This document shows positions 24,570 through 32,081 of a DNA stretch of 64,000 nucleotides, one piece after another. The stretch is taken from positions 2,170,001 to 2,234,000 of the forward strand of contig NZ_PEFL01000001.1 in assembly GCF_002754475.1 (NCBI RefSeq), written 5' to 3'. Each line of letters opens with the position of its first letter. Within the stretch, counting starts at the first letter, position 1. Below the pieces are notes generated by a model. It saw only the letters and a program-made list of their open reading frames with translations. It was not told the DNA's origin and ran no database searches. The translations under genes were made by a program, and so were the position numbers. The stretch comes from Comamonas sp. 26. GTDB taxonomy: Bacteria > Pseudomonadota > Gammaproteobacteria > Burkholderiales > Burkholderiaceae_C.

Positions 24570-26686
24570 TCTCTTGGTGTTATCGGTTTGAGTTCATTGG
24601 CCGGGGCTTGCGGGGTGATTTTTCGCTCCAGCGCTTCTTCAAGCGCAAGGGCCTGAGGGTTGTCTTGCAGCGGGTCGCGGCTGGCCAGAACGGCCTGTTC
24701 ACCCGCCTCTGCCGCTTGCGCTGCGGCAGACAGCTGCTGTGCCTGCTCGCCTTCAATCACGACCGTTCGCACGGGGCTGGCACAAGGGGTTTGCTGGCCC
24801 TCCTCCACATCGCCCCGAGCATCGGTTTCTGTGGGCTGCACGACGAAGGTCACGCGGCCGGCATGGGGTGGCTCGGCTGATCTCTCTGCAGCCGTGGCAA
24901 TAGTGCTGGCAGCAGTGCTGGCGACCGATGGCGCACGCTGGGGTACGCCATCCGTACCCGCTGCAGCCACCACTTGATTGCCGCTGAGCCGCGTCAGGGC
25001 GCGCAGCCGGGCCATGGCACGGCGCACGTTCAAAGCACCCCACAGCAGCCAGAGCAAATAACCCATGGCGATGCAAGCGGTCAGTGCAAATACATCGTTA
25101 TAGGCGCGCATATTGGCCTCGCGCCGCACGACTTGCGATAGCTGTAGCGTGCCTTGATTGGTGCGCATGGCTGTGTCTGGGGTAACGCGGCCATAGACCT
25201 GCGCTTGCAGCTTGAGCCGCTCGGCCACCACGGGGTCGGTGGGCCTGAGCTGATCGACCAGCGCGACGGAGTAAACCTGCTGCCGGTGCACCTGATAAGT
25301 GCTCAGCAAAGCCGAGCCGATCAGCCCGCCCATGGCCTGCGTCATGGAAAAAGTCAGCACCACGGTGAGCATGTGGTTGGCACCGTATTTGAGGCCCAGT
25401 GCTAGCCCCATCATCATCAGCGGTCCCATGAAGATGCCTGTGCCGACGGCCAGCACAAACTGGCTGAAGAAAAAGTCTGCGGGCCGATCCAGACTGGTGT
25501 GGTGCAAGTCCAGAAAAGCGGCCAGCGCCAGCAACACCAGAGCAGCCAGAATCTGCTTGCCTAAATGAGGAATGCCGAAGGTGGCCGCAGACAAGCCAAT
25601 CCCTATCATGGTACCCAGCAAGATGACGCCGAACAGCGGCTGCATCTGGTCGGTGGTCATGCCCAGTGTGCGCATCAAGCCCACCACGCCATAGCTTTGC
25701 TCAGCCGTTAAAAAACGCAGCAAGATGGCGCCGACCACAAAACGCACGGTAGGCCACTGCATAAACCAGCGCGTATGAACCATGGGGTTGGTGCGGTGGT
25801 GCTCGATGTAGAGCGCTGTGCTGAGCAGCGCAATTGCGCCCACCAGCATCCAGGCCAGACTGGGTGCATCAAACCACCAGCGCGAATAGCCCTGAACCAG
25901 CACGGCAATCAGCAGGCCAAGGCCTGGCACCATGAGACAAAAAGTGACGAAGTCCAGCTTTTCAAAGGCTTTGATATACATGCCCGAGGGCAGCTTGAGC
26001 ACTACCACGGCAGCAAATGAAAGCAGCGCCAGCCCGGCTTCAAACAGGTAGAGGTTTTGCCATTCGCTGTTGTAGAGCAGCCCCGGCGACATGATCCAGG
26101 CCAGTGGTGTGGCCAGTTGAACCACGCCCACGCCCAGCACTAGCATCTTGAGCACATAGGTGCGCGGCGCTGCCTGCAGCATGTAGAGCGTGCACAGCGA
26201 GGTGCAGGCTGCCGCCGCCAAGCCGCTGGCAGCGCGCAGCAAAATCAGGCTTTCATAGCTGCCCAGCACCAGATGCAGCACGCTCAGCGCGGCGTAAACA
26301 CCCAACCCGATCTCCGTAAACAAGCGCATGCCGTATTGCTGGCGAAATTTGTAGACCAGCAGATTGGCCGTCATATTGAACATGACGTAAGCGCCGCTCA
26401 GCCATGCGGCTTCGACCGAAGTCAGGCCCATTTGCCCCTGAATTGTTGGCAGGTTGGCGCTAAACAAAGCATTCCCAAGACCACCGGTCAGCCCGAGCAA
26501 AACGGCAATCAACCCATAGCAAACGCGCACCCATGGCAGGTGATGCGGCATGGCCGGCGAGCCGGGCAGCGCAGGTTTTTCATGCTCGGCCCAGTCCGGC
26601 GGGCGACGCAGCAAGATGACAGGGCCCAGAGGGATGGCCGGCGCTGCGGAAGCAGTACTGGGGGTTGGTGCTGCGGCTTGGCTCAT
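24566..26686 (-). CDS. MFS transporter, DHA2/EmrB-like, with long C-terminal tail (pump 1)
   Basis: Inner-membrane drug:H+ antiporter of 706 aa, longer than the usual 500-550. After about 50 cytoplasmic residues the membrane domain starts near VCYGLIAVLLGLTGGLGNAL. SANLPTIQGQMGLTSVEAAW is the DHA2 first-loop region, and the last helix is near FALTACIAMGYLLWLLWGAL. The remaining 140 or so residues are a low-complexity Ala/Gln/Glu-rich cytoplasmic tail that is unusual for EmrB proteins. The start lies 6 bases after the TetR gene. Substrates are unknown; aromatic acids or lipophilic toxicants are typical for the family. Confidence 0.9.
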   Translation of the reverse strand: MSQAAAPTPSTASAAPAIPLGPVILLRRPPDWAEHEKPALPGSPAMPHHLPWVRVCYGLIAVLLGLTGGLGNALFSANLPTIQGQMGLTSVEAAWLSGAYVMFNMTANLLVYKFRQQYGMRLFTEIGLGVYAALSVLHLVLGSYESLILLRAASGLAAAACTSLCTLYMLQAAPRTYVLKMLVLGVGVVQLATPLAWIMSPGLLYNSEWQNLYLFEAGLALLSFAAVVVLKLPSGMYIKAFEKLDFVTFCLMVPGLGLLIAVLVQGYSRWWFDAPSLAWMLVGAIALLSTALYIEHHRTNPMVHTRWFMQWPTVRFVVGAILLRFLTAEQSYGVVGLMRTLGMTTDQMQPLFGVILLGTMIGIGLSAATFGIPHLGKQILAALVLLALAAFLDLHHTSLDRPADFFFSQFVLAVGTGIFMGPLMMMGLALGLKYGANHMLTVVLTFSMTQAMGGLIGSALLSTYQVHRQQVYSVALVDQLRPTDPVVAERLKLQAQVYGRVTPDTAMRTNQGTLQLSQVVRREANMRAYNDVFALTACIAMGYLLWLLWGALNVRRAMARLRALTRLSGNQVVAAAGTDGVPQRAPSVASTAASTIATAAERSAEPPHAGRVTFVVQPTETDARGDVEEGQQTPCASPVRTVVIEGEQAQQLSAAAQAAEAGEQAVLASRDPLQDNPQALALEEALERKITPQAPANELKPITPRD

Positions 26687-26692
26687 ACCGTC

Positions 26693-27250
26693 TCAGGCCT
26701 TGATTCCATCCAGAATGATTTGCAAAGCGCGGCGGGCCAGTTGTTTGCGCTGCGCAGGGGTTTCGCCGCGAAGTGCACCGCCCAGCATGCCAAACACCAG
26801 CGAAAGCTCTTTGGAGTTCAGCGTCTGCTTGCACAGGCCTTTGACCACGGCGCGCTTCATGGGCTCTTCAAACACCAGCCACATCTGGTGGCGTGCCCGT
26901 GCGATTTCCTCGTCGCCTTGCTCTACCGTGCGCCAGTAATCGACCAGCGTGGCAGACACAGCGATGCGATCCGCCACCAGCGCCAGCAACTTGAAGAAGG
27001 CCATATCGTCATCGCGCAGCGCAAAGGCAGCGGTGCGAGTCTTCTCTACCGAACGCTCCAGCAGCGCCAGCATGATGGCCTGACGATCTGGGAACTGGCG
27101 GTACAGCGTGGCTCGGCCCACCTGGGCGCGTTCCACAATCAAGTCCAATGGCGCAGTCACGCCATGCTCGGCAAATACGGCATCGGCCGCATCCAGCAAC
27201 TGGGCGCGGCGTTCGGCGGATGGGGGGCGTGGTGTGGACATTGCAGCCAT
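26693..27250 (-). CDS. TetR-family regulator of efflux pump 1
   Basis: Repressor-type protein of 185 aa. Residues about 10-55 form the HTH with ADAVFAEHGVTAPLDLIVER and AQVGRATLYRQFPDRQAIML. The C-terminal helical domain includes LVFGMLGGALRGETPAQRKQ. ATGs at 27250 and 27241 are both possible; the former lies inside a large palindrome and neither has a ribosome site, so translation may be leaderless or start at 27241. It is the first gene of the operon that ends with the OMF, so it very likely represses its own operon by binding the palindrome at 27242-27281. Confidence 0.9.
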   Translation of the reverse strand: MAAMSTPRPPSAERRAQLLDAADAVFAEHGVTAPLDLIVERAQVGRATLYRQFPDRQAIMLALLERSVEKTRTAAFALRDDDMAFFKLLALVADRIAVSATLVDYWRTVEQGDEEIARARHQMWLVFEEPMKRAVVKGLCKQTLNSKELSLVFGMLGGALRGETPAQRKQLARRALQIILDGIKA

Positions 27251-27281
27251 TATCGGACAACTTTGTCCGATAATGGCTGCA
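27242..27281. promoter_or_regulatory. 40-bp near-perfect palindrome, TetR operator
   Basis: Two perfect 19-bp arms with a 2-base centre. The left arm begins TGCAGCCATTATCGGACAA and its exact complement follows. It overlaps the possible start codon of the TetR gene and contains a GATAAT that could be a -10 element. The inner TCGGACAA/TTGTCCGA part is the likely repressor core. Confidence 0.8.
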
Positions 27282-27325
27282 CCTACATTTTCCCCTTGTC
27301 GGTTCAGGGTCAGAAAAAGTGGTTT

Positions 27326-28237
27326 TTAAATCAGCGGCAGCAGGTTACGACGGCTGAAAAATTCACGGCGTAACCCGGTCAGCGGGTCATCAAATGCCAG
27401 GCTGCGCGCCAGCAATTGCAAAGGGTTGGAGTAGTCACCCGGCAGCGCATCGTTGACCTCGGGATACAGCGCATCGCCCTTCAACGGCAGGCCCAGCGCC
27501 AGCATATGCACGCGCAACTGGTGGCGCTTGCCGGATACCGGGCTGAGCCGGTAACGCGCCCATGCGTCGTTGTGCTCGATGATGTCCATCTGCGTGCGGC
27601 TATTGGGCTCGCCCGCCACTTCATGCATGCGAAAGAACTGGCTGCTTTCTTCCATGCGGCTCACATGCTCACGCGGGAATGCTAGATCAGCCCGGTAAGG
27701 CGCCACCGCCTCATAGCTCTTGTGAATGCTCCGCTCTCGAAACAAGGCCTGATACACGCCCCGCGTAGCGCGCTGCACCGAAAACACCACCAGCCCCGCC
27801 GTGTCGCGGTCTATGCGGTGAATGGGCGAGAGCTCAGGCACATCAAAATCGCGTTTCAAGCGCACCAGCAAGGTGTTTTGCAGATACTGGCCCGCAGGCA
27901 CCACGGGCAGAAAATGCGGCTTGTCTGCAACCAGCAAATGCTCGTCGCGGTAGACCACCTCGGCCACAAACGGAATCTCGGGCTCACTATCCAGCTTGCG
28001 GTAGTAGTAATAGCGCAGGCCGGGGGCAAACAAGCTGCCCTGCCCGGCTTGCTCCCCCGTCTCGCACACCACCTCGCCCACCGCCATGCGGCGCAGCCAT
28101 TCAACGCGGCCCACCGTGTGCAGGCGTTCACACAGAAAATCGATCAACAAGCCCTCACCCTGACTGGGAGCCACCACGCAGCTGGGACTGATGCCATCGC
28201 GCTGCGGCAAGACTTTGGGATCATGAGAGTTGTGCAT
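27326..28237 (-). CDS. RluA-family pseudouridine synthase
   Basis: RNA pseudouridine synthase of 303 aa. A short N-terminal S4-like region is followed by the catalytic domain: YRDEHLLVADKPHFLPVVPA, the catalytic-Asp motif LSPIHRIDRDTAGLVVFSVQ and SGKRHQLRVHMLALGLPLKG, the RluA signatures. It isomerises uridine in 23S rRNA or tRNA; the target cannot be assigned. The start ATG at 28237 is chosen over an upstream in-frame codon because the family N-terminus is short. It precedes the TetR gene on the same strand, but the palindrome between them suggests a separate promoter for the pump. Confidence 0.9.
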   Translation of the reverse strand: MHNSHDPKVLPQRDGISPSCVVAPSQGEGLLIDFLCERLHTVGRVEWLRRMAVGEVVCETGEQAGQGSLFAPGLRYYYYRKLDSEPEIPFVAEVVYRDEHLLVADKPHFLPVVPAGQYLQNTLLVRLKRDFDVPELSPIHRIDRDTAGLVVFSVQRATRGVYQALFRERSIHKSYEAVAPYRADLAFPREHVSRMEESSQFFRMHEVAGEPNSRTQMDIIEHNDAWARYRLSPVSGKRHQLRVHMLALGLPLKGDALYPEVNDALPGDYSNPLQLLARSLAFDDPLTGLRREFFSRRNLLPLI

Positions 28238-28323
28238 GGCGCACAATTTTAGTGCGCGAAGGGGCCTCCAACGACTTGTACCCCATCACCCCAGCCGTCT
28301 GCCCGAACAAGACCACCGAGACC

Positions 28324-29124
28324 TTAGACAACCGGCTTTTCCATACTGGTCAACGCAGAATCCGCAAGTAGCTCTGCGCTGACCGGTGCCAGCGTGGCAC
28401 GCAGTCGGTCACCGGCGACAGGAGGAGGCTTGGGTGGACGGATATCCAGCGAGCGCTCCACCATGCCGATATGCTCCAGCATCAAGGTCTTGGCCGCTTC
28501 GGTATCCCCTCGCTCCAGCGCAGCCACGATGCGCTCGTGCTCGGCACACGACTGATTCGCGCTGTGCGTGGACTGGTAGAGCGTGGCGGCCAGCGTGGTG
28601 CGGGCCGTGAGATCGCGCAGCGTTAATGCCAGCAAACGATGACCCATTTGCTCGGCCAGGCAGACATGGAAATCGGCCAGCAAAAAGGCACGCGTGGCCG
28701 CATCTGCGCCCTCTATGACCTGCTGCTCCTGGGCGATGTGGCGGCGCAACTGGCCGATCACACTTTGCATGGGGCGACCGGCTTCGCTCAAGATGCCGGT
28801 CTCGATGATGCGCCGCGCGGCAAAGGCGTCCTGTGCCTCTTCCACCGTGGGCTGAACCACATACCAGCCCCGCCTTGGCTGAACCTGTACAAAGCCGCGC
28901 GCCTGCAACTGCATCAGCGCTTCACGCACCATGGTGCGGCTGACGGCGAAATTGTCGGCCAGCTCCTGCTCCCCCAGGCGTTCGCCGGGCGCCAGTTTCT
29001 GGGCCAGGATGGATTCCACCACGCGCTCGGCGATATGTAGGGGGATACAGGGTTCATTAGACGACCGGGTGGGCAGGAAGGATGGGAGAAGCCGACTGGA
29101 CAAGCGGTGCCGGGCTGAGGACAT
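28324..29124 (-). CDS. GntR-family regulator, FCD subfamily, overlapping dctA
   Basis: Regulator of about 266 aa. The winged helix covers ERVVESILAQKLAPGERLGE, NFAVSRTMVREALMQLQARG and FVQVQPRRGWYVV. The FCD domain follows with AFAARRIIETGILSEAGRPM and EHERIVAALERGDTEAAKTL. No start codon exists in frame right after the dctA stop, so the gene must begin inside dctA; ATG 29124 overlaps dctA by 68 bases, and a TTG about 30 bases further on is an alternative. Cotranscription with dctA suggests it regulates C4-dicarboxylate uptake, probably through the twin sites at 30429-30463. Confidence 0.85.
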   Translation of the reverse strand: MSSARHRLSSRLLPSFLPTRSSNEPCIPLHIAERVVESILAQKLAPGERLGEQELADNFAVSRTMVREALMQLQARGFVQVQPRRGWYVVQPTVEEAQDAFAARRIIETGILSEAGRPMQSVIGQLRRHIAQEQQVIEGADAATRAFLLADFHVCLAEQMGHRLLALTLRDLTARTTLAATLYQSTHSANQSCAEHERIVAALERGDTEAAKTLMLEHIGMVERSLDIRPPKPPPVAGDRLRATLAPVSAELLADSALTSMEKPVV

Positions 29125-30418
29125 CGGCAGGCTCAGGATTGTCAACCAGACCATCAAGCACCGCATGAGCGCGTTCACGATCGATATCACCTTCCCAGGC
29201 TGCGATGGCCACGGTGGCCACACAGTTGCCGATCAGATTGCCGACAGCACGGGCAATGCCCATGAACCAGTCTACAGACAATACCAGCACCAGTCCGATG
29301 GCGGGAATCGCAGGAATCGCATGCAGGGTGGCAGCCAGAACCACAATGGCCGAGCCCGGCACACCATGGGCACCCTTGGACGTGACCAGGGCGATGGCCA
29401 GAATGGTCAGCAGATCGGCCATGCCGATGGGCGTATTCGTTGCCTGAGCGATGAACACGGCAGCCAGCGTAATGTAGATCGAGAAGGCGTCAAGATTGAA
29501 GGAATATCCCGTGGGGATCACCAGACCTACGGTGGAATCACGCACACCCATGTTACGCAGCTTGGCCATGATCTGGGGCAGCACGCTGTCGGACGATGTG
29601 GTCGCAAAGACCACGGCCAGTTCCTCACGCAGATAGCGCAGCAGCTTGATCAGGCTGAAGCCCGACAGGCGCATCACCAGGCCCAGCACCACGAAGACGA
29701 AAAAGGCCACGGCCACATAGAACAGCAGCACCAGCATGCCCAGCTGCTTAAGCGAGCCAATGCCGTACTGGCCCACGGTAAACGAGATCGCTCCCAGCAC
29801 GCCCAGAGGCGCCAGCTTGATGATGATGCCCATGATCTTGAACAGCACATGCGACAGCGTGTCGATAAAGGCGCTCACCGGAGCGCCTCGCTCGCCCAGC
29901 ATGCTCAGGCCACAGCCGAACAACACGGCAAACAACAGCACCTGCAGCACATCGCCCGTGGCGAAGGCCTGCACCACCGTGGTCGGGATGAGCTTCATCA
30001 AAAAGTCCACCGTACCGCCGCTGGTCAGCTTGTCGGCATTGCTGGCGTACGCGCTCATGGCCGAGGCATCCAATTTGCTCGTGTCCACATTCATGCCCGT
30101 GCCCGGCTGAAAGACAAAGGCCAGCACCAGGCCCAGCGCCAGGGCGACGGTAGTCAGCACTTCAAAGTAGATCAGCGCCTTGACGCCGACACGGCCCACG
30201 CGCTTGAGGTCGCCTGCGCCCGCGATGCCATGCACCACCACACAGAACACCAGCACGGGGATGATCATCTTGATGAGTTTGATGAAGCCATCGCCCAAGG
30301 GCTTGAGTTTGGCGGCCCACTCAGGGGCCAATAATCCGGCGAGCACACCCAGAATGAGTGCGATCACCACCTGTCCGAAAAGTGATTTGGCAAAGCGGCG
30401 CATAGTCGTCTTTCGCAT
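29057..30418 (-). CDS. dctA: C4-dicarboxylate transporter DctA
   Basis: Sodium- or proton-coupled symporter of 453 aa from the ATG at 30418 (a second ATG at 30403 is possible). It has the DAACS-family features: RRFAKSLFGQVVIALILGVL at the N-terminus, the serine-rich loop AVVFATTSSDSVLPQIMAKL, IPTGYSFNLDAFSIYITLA and TSKGAHGVPGSAIVVLAATL. It takes up succinate, fumarate and malate across the inner membrane. The long upstream frame is non-coding leader. A pair of GntR-type sites directly before the gene, and the overlapping gntR gene after it, indicate local control. Confidence 0.93.
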   Translation of the reverse strand: MRKTTMRRFAKSLFGQVVIALILGVLAGLLAPEWAAKLKPLGDGFIKLIKMIIPVLVFCVVVHGIAGAGDLKRVGRVGVKALIYFEVLTTVALALGLVLAFVFQPGTGMNVDTSKLDASAMSAYASNADKLTSGGTVDFLMKLIPTTVVQAFATGDVLQVLLFAVLFGCGLSMLGERGAPVSAFIDTLSHVLFKIMGIIIKLAPLGVLGAISFTVGQYGIGSLKQLGMLVLLFYVAVAFFVFVVLGLVMRLSGFSLIKLLRYLREELAVVFATTSSDSVLPQIMAKLRNMGVRDSTVGLVIPTGYSFNLDAFSIYITLAAVFIAQATNTPIGMADLLTILAIALVTSKGAHGVPGSAIVVLAATLHAIPAIPAIGLVLVLSVDWFMGIARAVGNLIGNCVATVAIAAWEGDIDRERAHAVLDGLVDNPEPADVLSPAPLVQSASPILPAHPVV

Positions 30419-30428
30419 GTTAGAGATT

Positions 30429-30463
30429 CTTGTATGCAAGTTCATTAAAAACTTGTATGCAAG
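30429..30463. promoter_or_regulatory. twin GntR operator sites before dctA
   Basis: CTTGTATGCAAG occurs at 30429-30440 and again at 30452-30463, 23 bases apart. The outer flanks ATTCTTG and CAAGAAT make the whole block symmetric. It lies 10 bases before the dctA start. Confidence 0.7.
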
Positions 30464-30689
30464 AATGTAGATAAGCGAAAGCCGTGCCAGAAGAGGGTAT
30501 TCCCTTGAGATTTCCGCCACTTCAGAGACGATCAGTCTTGACTTGCAGGTATGAAATCCAAGTGCCTCCCTGCCTTGGTGCAGAGCTATCAAACAAGCTG
30601 CCCGCATACGGGGCACAAACTGCAGACAGGCCCAGAGACGGTGCACGCAAGCACGATGTTGCAGACCCCGGCCCCGTGGGATTCATGCA

Positions 30690-30743
30690 CTATTTATTTG
30701 ATAGCTGCTGACATAAGCAATATGAGCGCCCGCCAAGTAGCTC
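30690..30743. repeat. interspersed mini-repeat copy (diverged)
   Basis: TTTGATAGCTGCTGACATAAG followed by GCGCCCGCCAAGTAGCTCT resembles the repeat family in order and spacing, but it is the weakest of the listed copies. Confidence 0.4.
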
Positions 30744-30748
30744 TAAAA

Positions 30749-30779
30749 CAAAAAACGCCTCTCAAGGAGGCGTTTTTTG
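30749..30779. terminator. bidirectional intrinsic terminator
   Basis: AACGCCT pairs with AGGCGTT across a short loop, with an A-run before and a T-run after. It ends the leftward Bug receptor gene. Confidence 0.8.
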
Positions 30780-30795
30780 TACAGCGAAATATCGC

Positions 30796-31785
30796 TCAGT
30801 TATCTGGCGTAATCTTGGCGAACTTCACCAGTTCGGCATATTTGCCCATGTCGGTGCGAATGACCTGAGCGAGGCTTTCGGTGCCGCTGGCTGGCGGGGT
30901 ACCTGCAACCTCCAGCCTCTGACGGATAGCAGGATCGGCCAGACCGGCCTGTACCGCTTTTTGCAGGCTGGCAACGATGTCTGCGGGAATGCCCTTGGGG
31001 GCTGCCAGCGCAAACCAGCCGCTAAGCGCATAGCCTTTGAGCGTAGGATGTTCAGCCAGCGCGGGCACGTTCTTCAGCGTGCTGATGCGCTCGGCCGTGG
31101 TGGCACCCAGAATTTTGATCTTGCCTGACTGCACCAGAGGCGCCGAGGCCATAGGCGAGAGAATGGCGAAATCCAGATTGCCTCCACCCAGATCGGCAGT
31201 CATCGCAGGCGATCCCTTATAGGGGATGTGAACCAGATGGACACCGGCTGTCTTCTTGATCAGCTCACCCGAAAAATGCGGTGTGGAGCCAATGCCAGGG
31301 CTGCCATAGCTGTACTTGCCGGGATTGGCCTTGGCCAGCTTGATGAATTCATCAATATTCTTGACCGGCACATGGGCACCCGCCACCCACAGATTGGGGG
31401 CTGAGGCAGTCAGCGCAATTGGTGTCAGGTCGACCGCCGGATCGTACTTTTGCGCGGCGTTGACAAACTTGGTACCGGCCATCTCGTTGCTGGATCCTGC
31501 CAGCAAGGTATAGCCATCGGGCTTGGCAGACACCACACGCTGCGCGCCCACCACACCTGCGGCTCCGGGCACGTTCTCGATTACCACGGTGGTGCCCAGC
31601 TGCTTGGCCAAGACATCGCCAATCACGCGCCCCACCATATCGACCGAGCCACCGGGAGCGTAGGCCACCACAATGCGAATCGGCTTGCTGGGATAGGCGG
31701 TTTGCGCATGCAGCGAGCCTCCCAACAAGGCTGTGGCACAGGCAAACAAGGTGCGTCGAGAGAAGGCGGCTGGACTCAGATTCAT
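30796..31785 (-). CDS. Bug-family tripartite tricarboxylate transporter receptor 2
   Basis: Periplasmic receptor of 329 aa. The N-terminus MNLSPAAFSRRTLFACATAL has a twin-Arg-like signal with a cleavage region near SLHAQTAYP. Bug-family markers are YPSKPIRIVVAYAPGGSVDM, VVIENVPGAAGVVGAQRVVS, AKPDGYTLLAGSS and IGSTPHFSGELIKK. It is distinct from the receptor at 6789-7760 and stands alone, with a terminator directly downstream and no membrane subunits. Its ligand is unknown; Bug proteins typically bind carboxylated or amidated small molecules. Confidence 0.9.
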   Translation of the reverse strand: MNLSPAAFSRRTLFACATALLGGSLHAQTAYPSKPIRIVVAYAPGGSVDMVGRVIGDVLAKQLGTTVVIENVPGAAGVVGAQRVVSAKPDGYTLLAGSSNEMAGTKFVNAAQKYDPAVDLTPIALTASAPNLWVAGAHVPVKNIDEFIKLAKANPGKYSYGSPGIGSTPHFSGELIKKTAGVHLVHIPYKGSPAMTADLGGGNLDFAILSPMASAPLVQSGKIKILGATTAERISTLKNVPALAEHPTLKGYALSGWFALAAPKGIPADIVASLQKAVQAGLADPAIRQRLEVAGTPPASGTESLAQVIRTDMGKYAELVKFAKITPDN

Positions 31786-32081
31786 GGTGTGCAATATTCA
31801 GCAAGGATCACAAGCAATCCATCATCGAAACACAATTGATTGCTCAACAAAATTTATTTCATTGTCCTTTTTAATTCAAGATTTGGAATACATAGAAACC
31901 AGAGCATGGCAAGCCGACTGCGTTCTTACTGCCGCACCGGTTTCTCTGTTGATCAAGGCAGCTCATTGCCGAATTGGTTTGTGTTTTCGGACTGTTTCGA
32001 CAAGCGCCCACTCTGTTTTCTTGTTGACAGCCGTACAGCGCAAGCGCTTTCGCCACAGCCGGTGCCATCAAAGCAACGGCC
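31786..32081. other. AT-richer intergenic region
   Basis: About 300 bases between the Bug receptor start and the dnaE2 end. No supported gene, terminator or repeat copy is seen. Confidence 0.4.

Noticed and set aside
28931..30334. 467-codon plus-strand frame
   Set aside because: Antisense to dctA and the gntR gene, His/Gln-rich shadow composition.
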